Assembly (NCBI GenBank): GCA_010645155.1
Contig: CM021319.1
Span: 733,049-797,048, forward strand
Source: Tigriopus japonicus
Taxonomy: Eukaryota; Arthropoda; Copepoda; Harpacticoida; Harpacticidae
Direction of reading: 5' to 3'
Length of the DNA stretch: 64,000 nucleotides
In this document: positions 24,801 to 37,400 of the stretch, one piece after another
How positions within the stretch are numbered: the first letter of the stretch is position 1
Layout of the letters: each line of letters begins with the position of its first letter
Translations under genes and position numbers: made by a program
Notes under the pieces: model-generated
The model's database searches: none
Told to the model about the DNA's origin: nothing
The model's input: the letters and a program-made list of their open reading frames with translations, nothing else

Positions 24801-27800
24801 ACAAAATAACTCATCTCGATTTTTGGCATAAATCTGAAAATCGTGCAATTTAGGGAATTAGAGGCCCAGTGTACATGTAGTCTGGATACCCCACGTTTCT
24901 CCTTGTACCCTGTGACAAGAAAGTTTTGAACCCATTCCTATTTCCGCCTTTCTACTCGCCTGCCAAACAAAGGCTGTTTATTTTGAAGACAAAGTGATAG
25001 CTTCTCAAGCGCGAAATCTAGCTCCTAAGGTACGTTTTTGATCACGATAAAAATAAAACACGGCTATTGATGAAAGGAAAAAGATTTGTTTTCAAACTGA
25101 AATATGTCCCAATGGTTCAAAACTCTCTCGTCACACTGCCTGTAAGTAATGCAGTAATGACTGTGCAACGAAGAAAGAGGAAAACATGTCGTCAAAACGA
25201 AAATAAAATCCCAAATCCGCTTTGGTTTTGCACGAAAGAAGGGCCAACACTGCAGTCGACACCCACGCAAAGGTTCATTGGATTTACGGTACAAAAAACA
25301 TAGAAGCGAGAAGGCAACGGATTATTTCTAAAAGTGGTCCAAATATAGACAAACGTAAACCAGGTCCCTAACATTGTTTGTTCATCTAAAACATGAGTTG
25401 CAGTTGATTGTAATCGGTACTTTCAACTTCGAACGAGGATACTTGGTTTACCGATGAAGATTTTTTTCCGAGGCCAGGAGAGAACGACAATGGGTTTGTC
25501 GAGGTTCCTTTAAATCTTAAAGGGCCATTTCAGTCGGTCGTTAAATCTGTGTCCAAACATGCCTACCACCATTACTTCTCGGCCAGACAATCTGAAAGGT
25601 CGCGGCCGTCTCTTCACGAATTGAGCCTTTTTTCTATTAGCCCTCTTTAAACTCGACGGCGGTTTCCAAGTGATAAATGTCGTCCGTTCTGGGCCCAGCC
25701 TGTAAATTGACGATACTTGGAAAGTTGTGGTTCCAGTGGGACGAAGAACCAACCCATAACTCATGTGCGTGTAGGATACTGTATGTGCTTCCGAAAAGAA
25801 GCCGTTTTCCTCTCAACGACCCAAAAATAGCCATGGAAAAAGAAAATTAATTGTTAAAAAGTCCCAATTTCGTTCAAGTGTTGCCATCTTTTTTTACGTT
25901 GATTCGAGACTATTGTGATTGGCTGGCTTCAAGTTGGTATTGCGACTGAACCTATTAGCTCAAGTTGGTCTTGTCAAGGAGAGTTTCGGTTTTGGAAAGT
26001 TTGATTTGGCTGAAGTGGAAATGGTCGAGAATGGTCCTAGAGCCCGCCCAATTGTATTACAGTCAGACTGCGAATGGTCTCTTGAGACGAAAAAACAGAT
26101 GAGAATGACCCACTCGAGTTCCTTCTTGGTTCTCCTTGGTCAGCTCCATGGACTACTAATGTTCTCAGGACGAATCTATTCTTGTCCTTTAACCTAACAA
26201 ATCAGTATTGCATGAAAAATCGTAATTTCTTCATCTGTGGTGGAGAGTTGAAGCCAAATGCAATCTTATGAATAGGTTTTCGAAATGTCTAATCTCGGTG
26301 GATCAATGTCCAGGGGAATTCGAGGTCTTTGGTCACTTCCATGATGTGACCCACAGCCCACGGGCCAATACAATACTTCAAGAAACGAGAAACAGGGTTG
26401 CCATGATCAGCAAAATTCTCAGTGTCCCAATTATTAATCCGTCCATAACATTTGGTTGTGACTGAATATTATGTGTTTGCAAGCATCGAATTTGGCCAAA
26501 TTTAGTTGCCCTATATTTTCAAGTTCATGTTCAATTGGCAACACTGCAGTTTGGGACAATCCTTGGAAACCCTGATGATGCTCAGGAGGAATGTTTATCT
26601 TAGGATGGCTTTACCACTAAAACATATTCCTTTTGGCCATGAGCATCAACTAGGGTGGTACTTTTTAAACATTGAGCCCTCATTTCTCAACATATTGCTT
26701 CTTTAGTCCTAAAATTTAACCAATTTTAACTCAAACTATGGTCTCGTCAAAACCACCCAAACATGTTTGAGAAAGCTCATTCTCACAACAAACAGCCCAG
26801 ATTTTTGTCTGCTAGCTCCCAGTTCCACCATAAATTGGAGTTTTCTTCCTTTCATCGTGTCCTCGAAACAACCGAGGCAACGATAGTAAATCATGGGATC
26901 AAAAGGTTGACGACCTCAAACCCGTTGGAGGATGAAGTTTAGGCTGCCTTTCCTGGCAGAATGACTAGAACTTATTCCAAACACTCTTACATTTCCCTAA
27001 TGAGTTTACGAGCGGTTTCGAGACATGGCCTCTTCAACCGAAAACATGAAGCTCGTTTCGTTTCGTTTCGTCTGGTCGAGTCCATTTTTTGGCCTGCATA
27101 ACAGCTTCTCTTTCATTTCTTGGATGTCAGGTCCTTTTCCAAACTTTTTTTGCCTCAGAGACAAGCTCTCCAAGTCAAAGGAGTGTGAAATCTCTACGGT
27201 GTGCATTCACTTCCAAAAGAGCGTGGGCCAAGAAGTCTTCCTTGGAAGGACAGTGCTGGCAGCAACCTTTTGACTCCTTCCATGGTTGACTTAAAAGAAA
27301 ACAAGAAGTTCAACTTCAAAAGACATTGGAGGAGCACTTGCCAAGGAATTCGTTGAGTCGTCAATGCTGATGATGGTGATGAGTCTGAACAACTTTGGAA
27401 ACTCGAGGAGTTTTGGCCTTTTCCAGGTCAACTTTTGACCGGTCACGTTCGGTTAGGAAAGGCTTCTTGGCACAACAATCAACAATTTGTCCTTTTTTTC
27501 TGGCCTCCATCAATCAAATGTGGGGCTACTCATGGACCTGAGTAGTCTTTGAGGCATTCTTTGGCTACTTCGATGGGGAATGCTGAAGTTTGGATAGTGT
27601 TCCTTGGGTGAAGGAGCTTTTAATTGGTCGAGAAACTTGATTAGCAAAGAAACTTAAATTGTTTAAACTTTAATGCGAATTTGAATAGCTTGTTGGAAAT
27701 TATCTTCCTTCAACTAGAAATGAACGTATTCATGCGAAAACATATGCATGTGGCAGATTGAAGACTGATTCATATATTACCTAGTATAAAGCGACTTTTA

Positions 27801-29206
27801 TTCTATTATTCTCACCCAAAAAAGTGCGTTTTTCGAATCATTTTTTTGTTTTAACGTAGAGTTTGCACTGAAGATCAGTTCTAGTCACCTGAAATTTTCT
27901 CAACATACGGCAAAGAAATGAAGTATTCATTAGCTTTGCGCTTCAATGCTCAAGGTAGTGAACGAATTTATGCTTAATCTATCATGATTTTCACGAAGAT
28001 TCCGCTCGATTTACTTTTAACCCAAATTAATATACTAATCTTTGAGAAATACGGGCATTTACAAGTGGAATTTTACTCAACCCTTTTAGCTAAATGAAGT
28101 TATTTTTTGTTGTTGTAAAATTTACATCGGTTCTTGCATGTCTTCATCTGTGTTTAAGATTGGTTTAAGTTAGTATCAAAGAACAATAACTTCAGTGAAA
28201 AAATACCTTGCAGTGTGACAGGAAAGTTTAAAACCCATGGAGCAAAACTACCTTTCTTCATTTATCAAACCAACAAAAGTTATTAAAATTTGTCATCGCG
28301 TGTTTGTTGAGTTTGATCATGAGAAGTGTTAGGAAGTTGAATTTGAAAACCAATCTACATTTTTTCTACTATGAGAACTTTTTTTTACATAAACAAAGTG
28401 CTCCAAGAGAAGAGAAAACATGATCTTATCCTCTATTTTTCATGATTTGAACCGTTAAATTAACCTTAAGTAAACTGGTCTTGATTCACTCAACATTATG
28501 GCGTCACGTTGTTCTACAATGATCAGGAAGAAATTGATGGATGGGCTCAAAACTTTCTTGTCACACTGTAGACATGCAAATGACTGCAAAAGCCATTGAG
28601 AAAATTGGTTATCGAGGCAAAACGTAACCCTGGTTCAACTCCAAGCAGGATTTGTTCGATCTCATTTTTTCAGTCCCTGACACCAAAATCCAGCTTCAAA
28701 CGAGCCCCGATGAAGAAGCCAAGAAGTGTTGGAATTTATGCAAACGAATTCAAGATGGTTTCTTCCTTTCACTGCAGTTCTCACATGTGTCAGCAGCATT
28801 TGAACCACGAGGCTTGGCGCTCAGGGAAATGATTCAGCAAATTCTAGCTTATGCATTTGGCACACAGATGCCTTGATTGTGTCAGAAATGACGGACTTCA
28901 TTGGCCATGCATGATGATTGCACCGCCGTGCTTTGCTACACTTGCATAAGCAATTATTTTTCAAGAGCTTAACTTCCATGTCAAAGGTTCTTTGAGGGCC
29001 AACGTGAAAAGAAATGAGGTACTTGATGAAAATTGCAGGCTCATTTTGAAGATGAAAAGGCCTAGAAAAACGGAGAAAAAGGGGCCAACAGATGCAACAA
29101 ACTAGTGCTAATATTAGTCACCTTTTTTCTTTCATTCCAGATCAAGACGAGAGTTGTAACCTCATGGCGACCTCAAGGCACCGAATTGTCGTTATTTTGT
29201 TGGTAA
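12802..29206 (+). CDS. FAM53 family protein
   Basis: The exons are 12802-12888, 16301-16376, 22113-22396, 22602-22959, 23455-23768 and 29141-29206, giving 394 residues; all junctions are GT-AG and in phase. FAM53 proteins are small, disordered nuclear proteins; vertebrate FAM53B is linked to beta-catenin nuclear import. The N-terminus VTRKLKTQSL resembles the FAM53 start ITEKLQSQSL. Exon 2 is acidic and Ser-rich, the middle is Ser/Pro-rich with a Gly run, and exon 5 ends in a basic stretch followed by QRPCLDFEKMQQ, the equivalent of the family motif RPSLDFLKM. The last exon encodes only 21 residues, ending LSLFCW. The first intron (3.4 kb), second (5.7 kb) and last (5.4 kb) are much larger than others here and hold several MITEs. 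The family call rests on the two terminal motifs. The short last exon is the least certain part. Confidence 0.7.
15150..15456. mobile_element. piggyBac-like MITE (TTAA target site)
   Basis: The element begins CCCTGCAAAAATGTCA and ends with the inverse TGACATTTTTAGTAGGG. It is flanked on both sides by TTAA (15146-15149 and 15457-15460), the piggyBac target. The inverted arms extend about 75 bp and include a GCTGATCAGC palindrome in each. There is no coding capacity. It lies in intron 1 of the FAM53-like gene. Confidence 0.75.
16837..16897. repeat. Hairpin-forming palindromic repeat
   Basis: The arms GCCCTCTTCTGG (16849-16860) and CCAGAAGAGGGC (16870-16881) are perfect inverse complements around a 9-base loop. 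An outer aatgaatgag/ctcattcgcatt pair extends the stem. A related palindrome with similar flanks is at 33923-33988. Confidence 0.75.
24296..24895. mobile_element. Mariner-like inverted-repeat element, decayed
   Basis: The left end CGAGGGGTATCCAGACT and the inverse of the right end CGTGGGGTATCCAGACT match closely. Both continue into an ACTGGGC block a few bases further in. The left flank ends in TA. About 600 bp with no open transposase frame. It lies in the last intron of the FAM53-like gene. Confidence 0.5.
24908..25138. mobile_element. MITE with GTGACAAGAAAGTTTTGAAC termini, copy 1
   Basis: The left end reads CTGTGACAAGAAAGTTTTGA, and the right end, read inverted, CAGTGTGACGAGAGAGTTTT. The same terminal sequence delimits 28211-28568. 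The copy begins within about a dozen bases of the end of the neighbouring inverted-repeat element. Probably a Tc1/mariner-type MITE by its TA neighbourhood, but the superfamily is not proven. Confidence 0.55.
28211..28568. mobile_element. MITE with GTGACAAGAAAGTTTTGAAC termini, copy 2
   Basis: The left end is CAGTGTGACAGGAAAGTTTA; the right end, inverted, is CAGTGTGACAAGAAAGTTTT, followed by TA. It is the same family as the copy at 24908-25138, with a longer interior. It lies in the last intron of the FAM53-like gene. Confidence 0.55.
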
Positions 29207-29817
29207 CGAAACACACATCTTGGGGGAAGAAATGTCCCAACCCAAAATGTAAAACATCACGGTTTGGGATCGCCCCGACCGGGCTCTTGCCCACTACAAA
29301 TGTACCAAACGTCTTTCTTTCTTTCGTATCCAGTATCCAGCATATGTAGTGCACAGGTTATCTATCTATATATATATTTAAATATTTAAGCGGTGCATTC
29401 AATGCTCCACTTCGAATCCAACGTTCCTCGTCCCAAATCAAACCGAGAGAGATCCGCAAGTTATTCCACCTTGCATTCACTGCACCTTTTGTAAATATGA
29501 TAATTTATTGGGCAGTCAAACACACCTTCACTACCTGACTTCACTACCAATACCATCAATATCATCATCGTCTCCTTATTCTATTCCAGTATGTACAGTA
29601 CTGTTCCATAGTTCTAACCCTTCTACAGAAACAGTATTTGAAATCTCTGAAAATCAAACTCCCACAATACGATAAATTGTGAATGAAGAAGCCTAAATAT
29701 GAGACAATAACCATCATCACGTAAAAATTACGAAATATATATACTTTAATCACTAGTTTACCCTCATATTATTATTGCCTATTAACAATTAATGGAGAAT
29801 GAAGTTTTGCATGTCTT
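29207..29817. other. Intergenic DNA between convergent genes
   Basis: This spans the 3' ends of the FAM53-like gene (+) and HSP70 (-). A TATATA/AAATATTTAA tract lies near 29370-29390. TTTATT at 29504-29509 could be a minus-strand poly(A) signal. No coding content. Confidence 0.5.
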
Positions 29818-31743
29818 TTAATCAACTTCTTCTACAGTTGGTCCAGGAGCTCCTTGTGGACCACCTTGAGCTCCCGGCATTCCTTGAGCAGCTCCACCTT
29901 GCTCATAAAGTTTCTTGATAATTGGGCTACAAATGCCCTCGATCTCTTTCTGCTTATCCGAATACTCGTCCTTGTCAGCCGTTTGATTATTATCCAACCA
30001 ACGGATGGCTTCTTCACAGCTCTCCGAAATGGTCTTTCTATCCGAATCCGAGAGCTTGTCCTTAAATTGGGCGTCCTCAATAGTGGATTTCATATTAAAG
30101 CAGTACGATTCCAGGTTGTTTTTGGCCGTGATGCGATCCTTTTGTTGGTCATCTTCGGCCTTATATTTCTCGGCATCGTTGACCATCTTCTCGATCTCTT
30201 CCTTGGATAAACGACCTTTATCATTGGTGATGGTGATCTTCTCTTGCTTACCCGACGACTTGTCAGAAGCGGATACGTTGAGAATGCCATTGGCGTCGAT
30301 ATCAAAAGTGACCTCGATTTGAGGCACTCCCCTAGGGGCGGGGGGAATTCCGGTGAGGTCAAACTTGCCCAACAAATGGTTATCTCTAGTCATGGCACGC
30401 TCTCCTTCATAGACCTGGATGGTCACGGCGGGTTGGTTGTCCGAGTAGGTGGTGAACACTTGGGTCTGTTTGGTAGGGATGGTGGTATTCCGCTTGATCA
30501 AAGTGGTCATCACACCTCCAGCCGTTTCAATGCCCAAAGACAGAGGTGCAACGTCCAAAAGCAGGAGATCGCCAACAGCTTCGGAAGTGTCTCCGGATAG
30601 AATGGCAGCTTGAACAGCCGCTCCATAAGCTACAGCCTCATCGGGATTGATGCTCTTGTTCAACTCCTTCCCATTGAAGAAGTCCTGAAGGAGCTTCTGA
30701 ATTTTAGGAATACGGGTGGATCCTCCTACAAGAACAATGTCATGAATGGCGGATTTATCCATTTTAGCGTCTCGCAGGGATTTCTCCACGGGTTCCAAGG
30801 TTCCACGGAATAAATCCGAGCATAGCTCCTCAAATCTGGCTCGGGTCATTGAGGTGTAGAAATCAACTCCATCGAACAACGAATCGATCTCAATGTTGGC
30901 TTGAGCTGAGGCCGATAACGTTCTTTTGGCTCTTTCGCAAGCAGTTCTCAATCTCCGGACTGCTCTTTTATTGCTGGTGATGTCTTTTTTGTGCTTTCTC
31001 TGGAACTCCTTGATGAAGTGGTCGACCATGCGGTTATCGAAATCCTCGCCACCCAAGTGAGTATCACCTGCGGTTGATTTGACCTCAAATATCCCATCTT
31101 CAATGGTCAAAATCGAAACATCAAAGGTACCGCCACCCAAATCAAAGATGAGCACATTGCTCTCGTGAGCTGAGCCTTTCTTCTTATCCAATCCGTAGGC
31201 AATAGCAGCTGCCGTGGGTTCATTGATAATTCGGAGAACGTTCAATCCAGAGATGACTCCAGCATCTTTTGTGGCTTGCCTTTGAGAGTCATTGAAATAG
31301 GCCGGGACAGTCACCACAGCATCCTTCACGGTTGTGCCCAAAAAGGCTTCAGCCGTTTCTTTCATCTTGGTCAGGACCATGGACGAGACTTCTTCAGGGG
31401 TGAAGGTCTTGTTTTCGCATTTGTACTCCACTTGGATCTTGGGCTTGGTTCCCTCATTGATCACGGTGAAGGGCCAATGTTTCATATCACGTTGAACGGT
31501 GGCGTCATCAAATTTCCGTCCGATCAAACGCTTGGCATCGAAAATGGTGTTCGACGGATTCATGGCCACTTGGTTTTTGGCGGCATCCCCGATGAGCCTT
31601 TCGGTATCTGTGAATGCTACATAGGACGGAGTGGTTCGATTTCCTTGATCATTGGCGATGATTTCCACTTTTCCATGTTGCATCACACCCACACATGAGT
31701 ATGTGGTGCCCAAGTCAATACCAACAGCGGGAACTTTTGTCAT
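29818..31743 (-). CDS. Cytosolic heat shock protein 70 (HSP70), intronless
   Basis: This is a single uninterrupted 641-residue frame, full length for the family. It is an ATP-driven chaperone that binds exposed hydrophobic peptides. The N-terminal ATPase signature GIDLGTTYS lies near residues 8-16, the second signature [12 protein letters not shown] near 200, and the third [13 protein letters not shown] near 340. The beta-sandwich substrate domain and helical lid follow. The protein ends in EEVD, the motif that binds TPR co-chaperones and marks cytosolic/nuclear members. There is no ER signal or mitochondrial leader. Absence of introns is typical of stress-inducible copies, which avoid heat-blocked splicing. 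A partial heat shock element lies 158 bp upstream. Inducibility is inference. Confidence 0.98.
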   Translation of the reverse strand: MTKVPAVGIDLGTTYSCVGVMQHGKVEIIANDQGNRTTPSYVAFTDTERLIGDAAKNQVAMNPSNTIFDAKRLIGRKFDDATVQRDMKHWPFTVINEGTKPKIQVEYKCENKTFTPEEVSSMVLTKMKETAEAFLGTTVKDAVVTVPAYFNDSQRQATKDAGVISGLNVLRIINEPTAAAIAYGLDKKKGSAHESNVLIFDLGGGTFDVSILTIEDGIFEVKSTAGDTHLGGEDFDNRMVDHFIKEFQRKHKKDITSNKRAVRRLRTACERAKRTLSASAQANIEIDSLFDGVDFYTSMTRARFEELCSDLFRGTLEPVEKSLRDAKMDKSAIHDIVLVGGSTRIPKIQKLLQDFFNGKELNKSINPDEAVAYGAAVQAAILSGDTSEAVGDLLLLDVAPLSLGIETAGGVMTTLIKRNTTIPTKQTQVFTTYSDNQPAVTIQVYEGERAMTRDNHLLGKFDLTGIPPAPRGVPQIEVTFDIDANGILNVSASDKSSGKQEKITITNDKGRLSKEEIEKMVNDAEKYKAEDDQQKDRITAKNNLESYCFNMKSTIEDAQFKDKLSDSDRKTISESCEEAIRWLDNNQTADKDEYSDKQKEIEGICSPIIKKLYEQGGAAQGMPGAQGGPQGAPGPTVEEVD

Positions 31744-31900
31744 GGTTGCTTATTAAAAATTTTGGATCTTGATAGTCACAACTTCTTGCTTTGGATCCTA
31801 GCCTTGGATTGGGATTTTTTCCGCTCAGCCTTCAGTGTTTTAAGGATAAGCTATAGGTCATTCGGAGAAAGCTCTCAAATTTGGCAAGACATGTGGGTCT

Positions 31901-31910
31901 GGAAATTTCT
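31901..31910 (-). promoter_or_regulatory. Partial heat shock element upstream of HSP70
   Basis: GGAAATTTCT contains GAA and TTC separated by two bases, the alternating nGAAn units bound by HSF trimers. An imperfect third unit (GTC) precedes it at the right spacing. Its position, 158 bp before the HSP70 start codon, fits, but only two units are perfect. Confidence 0.3.
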
Positions 31911-33922
31911 TCATAGTCGGTGAGCCTAACCCATCTGACCTTTTTGAGCTCTATTTTGGACCCTTCACGGCATTTGCTTCGGCTGTTAGGATATGCATTT
32001 TAGGCCTAGGCATCATCATTAAAAGGATAGAATCTCACAATTTATTCAAAAATTTTCATGCTGAAATAGACTATTACTTGAAAGTTTTGGGCCCATCTTA
32101 TTTCTGCCATTTTAATGGTCCGGCACCTGAAGGTTCGTTTGTCGAAGCAAAATTATTGAGCTCTAACCATAAAAAATCTAAATATTAATGATTCAGTGAT
32201 TCGTGCTTCCAATATACAACTCTAACATGCATCAATCTATCGGTCTATTCGGGGGAAGATGTTGGTGGTTAAATTTTAATTTAGTATGTAACTTGAGTAA
32301 TTTTTAATCAATTATGTAGTTGATTTAGGAAATCTTAGATACTATAGAATCCTGATTGATTTAAGGGAACATGAAAGTGTAGTGATGGACAGAAAGGGCC
32401 CTTAACAGAAGTCAAAATTTCGTCGAGATTGGACCGAAAGCACTTTCGGTGCATCACTACTTCTACTTGAAACACTTTCTGATTTTCTTTGCTTATTTTT
32501 CCTTCGCTGTACAATACTCCAAATGGCATTTTAACAAATAATAACAGTGACTCGTTTCCCGACAAACTTTCACTAAACATAAAGGGGTTGGGGAGAACCT
32601 GGGATCAAATGTACACCCTCAGTTAATCATTACTATTGGGTTATACTTCTGTCCAAAAAGCACTTGTTTTGCAAGTTTCGGCAGGCCCTAATCTTCGTCA
32701 TCTTCGGTTGAACCATGCCGGGATCATGCAATCCCCGAGAACTGCAGTCGCCTCCGACGTATTTCGCTTACCTCAGCTCATCGAGGAGACAATCGTTTGC
32801 AGAAAGCTACATAATACTCACTTTGTGCGGCAACTTGTTCCGTTCTTTTGGAAAGTAAGCCCTTCTTCAGTAACACAAGTTGGCATTTCATTGCAGCGTT
32901 ACAAAAATCTGAGAAAACTCTGAACAAGTGGGTCATCTGAAATCCACTTAAAAGCAATGAAATTTTGAACGGCATCACAAAGATAAACAGTGGTGAAAAA
33001 ATATATTTTATTTAGCAACTGGTATGCAAATCAAAAAAGGGTACACCGAAAATGACCGTCATTCGAAAAGAAGGAGAATGCTCCCAAAATAATGAAAGAA
33101 TTGGCAGACAAAGGAGTATACCAATCACGAGCCGGTTTGATTGGCCTAAATCCAATCCAAAGAATAATCCACGAAAATGCATTGATATTTTTTATTCTTT
33201 TTTTCATAATATGCAAACATTTTTGATAACGATTATGCTACTAACACTCAATACTGAATGTGCCATTTACAAGAGAATATGTTTGTCTTTGCACTCGCAA
33301 TTCTTTCTCAAACCTGAAACTATATTAGGCATAATTTTACGTTTCTCTTGAAAGTTCTCTTAAGTAAGGGGTGTGTAGTTGTGGTTGGAGAGAGGTTGGG
33401 CCAAGGGCTTTTGAAGGCTCCTTTCAATAACAAATTGGAAATTAACTGAAACGAACAAAAGTTTGCCTTCAACTGGACAATTAGGGATTCCCAAATACCT
33501 GGATTTCAAATATTCAGTTTTCGAGGAGTTGCAACAGGACCTTGGGTACAGCTTAGGTTGAAGTCTTTATCGTACAAATATTGGAAATGAAATGTTCCGT
33601 TTATTGTCAAGTGATGCCTTGTGACATGTCAAGATCGCTTCTTATTCCCACGCATTTATTCAGTCCAGTCCCATAAGTTCAAATGCAATGGAGTCTAATG
33701 CCGGTAACTCTCTTTGTGTTGTGTTGAGTCAAGAAGCACTGAATTGCTGAAGTGGGAGGTTAACGGTGAGAATTATGATTTTTAGAAGGATTAATTCATT
33801 TGTTTTCTTCTGCAAACGAGACGTGGCTTGTATTCAGTAGACGACATATTTCAAATTTCAGCTCAATCGAATGACGGAGTGAAAAGTTTTGCCTTCTCAA
33901 ACTTATGTAGTAAAGAGAGCAT

Positions 33923-33988
33923 AGAATGAATGAGTTCGCCCTTTTGCGGTTCTAACAATTACTAGAAAAGGGCCAGTTCATTCATTCT
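33923..33988. repeat. Palindromic repeat related to 16837-16897
   Basis: The arms agaatgaatga (33923-33933) and tcattcattct (33978-33988) are perfect inverse complements. An inner cccttttg/agaaaaggg pair adds to the stem. The 3' flank (gagagagcat... gacgttc.a.tgagc) also resembles that of the 16.8-kb copy, so both belong to one dispersed family. Confidence 0.6.
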
Positions 33989-34416
33989 CGGTAGGATTTG
34001 CACTGAACTTTGAGAGAGCATATCTTTTGACTTTGACGTTCGATTGAGCTGAAAATTGAAATATGTATTCTTATCAACATAGGCAAGGTCCCATTTGCAC
34101 AAGAACGTAAATGAACTGTTCCTAGTGGAAATCATGATTCCTCTCGTTAGCCTCCCAGTCAAGTGAAATTCAGTGGTTCTTGGTTGAGTCTTCTATAACA
34201 CGAACGTGCCTGTTCATAACAATCCAACAAAATCCTTATTCCATTGCACTTAATGTACAGTACATTATGCTATTCCAGTTCATTGGCTTGTCCACTCTGA
34301 CCTCTTCTTGTGATGAAAGCTGGATTCCAACTGGCCAACACTACCAAATCAAAACAAGTGTGATACACATTTGTTCTTGGATCCACAAGAATTTCACTGA
34401 TTTGAAACCTATCATC

Positions 34417-37400
34417 ATGACTCCCACTGGGGTCATTTACGACGAGTCCATGGCGGATTATCATTGTCTGTGGGATCCCGACTATGTAGAAAAGCCTGAT
34501 CGTTTCACACGAGTTTTAAAGAGGTGCCAAGCTCTTGGACTGATTCAACGTTGCGTGGATTTGAAACCAAGAACGGCGACCAATTCCGAACTTCGGCTGG
34601 GGCATAGTCAATATTTAATTGATCTTCTAAAATCAACCTCAAACGAGACTGACGTGGAAAAATTGAAGGAACTTTCCACCAAGTATGTAGTAAATCTCTT
34701 AGTATACAGGGAGGCCCATAAAAATTACTCACTCCCAAACTAGCGATTTGTTTGTGTACATCATTTGAGAAGTAACATTGAGAATTCGTCGAAATTTAAA
34801 ATTTGCTCTTTAGAGATGAAATTTTAAACTTTTAAAGCACAAAAGACATTTCTTTTACTAGAAGGAAGATCTTACGAGTAATGACGTAAATGAACGTTTT
34901 TGATTGAGCATTTCCCCACTGCAGAAAAGAGCACCCACTAACCTTCGTCTTTTTTAGATATGATTGCGTCTATTTCCATCCCAACATTTACGAATTAGCA
35001 AGTCTTGCGGCAGGTTGTGCCATTGAGGTCACTGATCAAGTAATCTCAGGTCGACTTAAAAATGGTTTCGCCATCCTCCGCCCACCCGGTCATCATGCCA
35101 TGTTTGACGAGTTTTGCGGCTTTTGTTATTTCAATAACGTGGTTTTAGCGGCTCGTCATTCTTTGAACCACGGCTTGAAAAGGATTCTCATCGTCGATTG
35201 GGACGTTCATCATGGACAAGGGACACAAAGAGCCTTTTATGACGACCCAAGGGTGGTTTATTTCTCCATGCACAGGTGAAGGTTTCATTCAATGATCAGT
35301 TCTTGCGCCTGAGAGATTACCGACCACTTTCCTTCTTTCATAGATTTGAATATGGCACATTCTGGCCGGAGTTGCCCGAATCCGATTTTGATCACATCGG
35401 TGACGGACCAGGAACTGGCTTCAATGTCAATGTTCCTTTGAATAGAGATAAGAATACGGACACAGACTACATGACCGTGTTCCTGGAAGTTCTCCTCCCA
35501 TTGGCCATGGAATTCGAACCAGATTTGGTACTGATTTCTGCTGGATTTGATCCGGCCTTGGGATGTCCAGAAGGCGAGCAAAACGTAAGGGTCAGAGGGT
35601 TTTTTTTTTCAAAATGCCAAGACAAAACGGCAAAAGTAGCAATGCCATTGAAAATACCTCTTGCACTTTCTACAGGGTAGTCCATAAATGACGTACTCTG
35701 CATTTTAGCATTAATTTATGACAAAACAAAGGTCAAAGCGAACTCTTTAGCATGTATAACAGGAAAATAACCGGTGTTTGTCGGTTGACACATTGTTTTC
35801 AACATTTGAGCAATTCAGTCATTATTAGGCTTTGTAATCTGCGGGCAAAGGGAGGATGAGTTTTCAGAATAGAGTGTGCGTAATTTGAGTGGGAAAACAA
35901 CCAATGAATACAAAGTCATAATTTCTAAACAAGTATATCAATTTCCCTCAGCCAAGAGGGTATTTGAGTATACCTAAAGGTGTTCCCTTTAAAAATCATT
36001 TCTTCAATATTTTTGAGCTGCATTTGTGTTTCGAGTTACTCCTTGTTTGGCATGAGACACGAAATACGTATGAACCTGTACTGTCCTTTAAATTTTCTCC
36101 TGCGACTATGCGTACATAGTTCGGTCCAGGTTTTACCAAGTTCATACAGTGTCTCTATTCCAGACAAGACTTGACTACTTCTAATTGGATTCTTGGTTTC
36201 CAGGTCTCTCCTGCCGCATTTGCACACATGATGCATTTGTGTAATCTCTTTGCTGGAGGCAAATCTGTTGCATTGATGGAAGGAGGATACTTCATGACAT
36301 CTCATGCAGAGGGAGCAGCTTTGACCTTAAAGACTCTTTTGGGGGATCCATGTCCGAAAATGCCTCTTGATCTTGATGTTCCATGCCGAGAAATCCAGGA
36401 TGCAATTTTGAACATCAAAACTACACTCCGGCCTTTTTGGAAGTGCTTTCAGGTTCAAAACTTTATAACTGAACTTTAGGCTGAGACTTGATTCAAAATT
36501 TTCGTAGAAAGAGGATTACGATCCTAACTACGTGGCACAGACTGTTTGGAAAGGAAGGACTGAGCCTCTTCCAACAGTTTTTGATCCAATGTGTCCAACA
36601 CCACCACGGCCCAAGGAATTGGAGCAAAAATTCGAGGATCAACTACAAGAATGGATTCGTTCAACCGAGCTCCGAAAGGCCAAAGTCAAGCACGGATTCA
36701 GTTCGTTTGATAAAAGGTTTGTGGACCATTTGTGGCCTTTGGATCACGAAATGAGAATGTTTGAAACCGGGAAAATAGGAGAGGTAATCATCAACAGATT
36801 AGATATGTTTGTGGAACGCTCATTCTTTTTATTTGGGTAATTTTCAAAAGGTTCTAGAGGCCATCAAGACCGATGAAATTCAATCCGGGATGGCGATAAT
36901 CCCCAAAGGAGCACTGAAAAACTTGGATGAGATTGCTCACCAGCATTTCAAAAAGGTCGTCTTAGTGAATATCCATGATCAGCTGAGATCTTCGGAAAAT
37001 AAAAGCGACACTTTGGACTTTTCGTTCCAACCAACAATCCAAGAACCACGAGTCGAAACCACAAAAAATAGTTTCCAATTCCATATTCAATCAAGCAGCG
37101 ATTACAAAATAGATGCTTTGCTTTTCCACGCTCTTTATCGACTGATTTTGCCGCTCAGGTATTTTATCATCTATCATTATTGGGTATTGTTAATCTGCAT
37201 TCTCCCAAACCAATTTTTTGCAGTTATGAGTTTGATCCCGATTTGGTGGTGATTCACATCGCTCAAGAGAACCAATGGTTGACCGCAAAAGGTCATGGAA
37301 TGTTGGTCTATTTGATGTCGATCTTGGCTAATGGAAAAATTCTTCTCGTTTTGGAGGAACAACCCGATATGAAAAGCTTGCAATATAGTGCTCAAGCTCT

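Larger units (their letters stand above)
31744..34416. other. Intergenic DNA between divergent genes
   Basis: This separates HSP70 (-) and the HDAC10-like gene (+) and should hold both promoters. Apart from a partial heat shock element and a palindromic repeat at 33923-33988, I see no gene or recognisable element. Confidence 0.5.
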
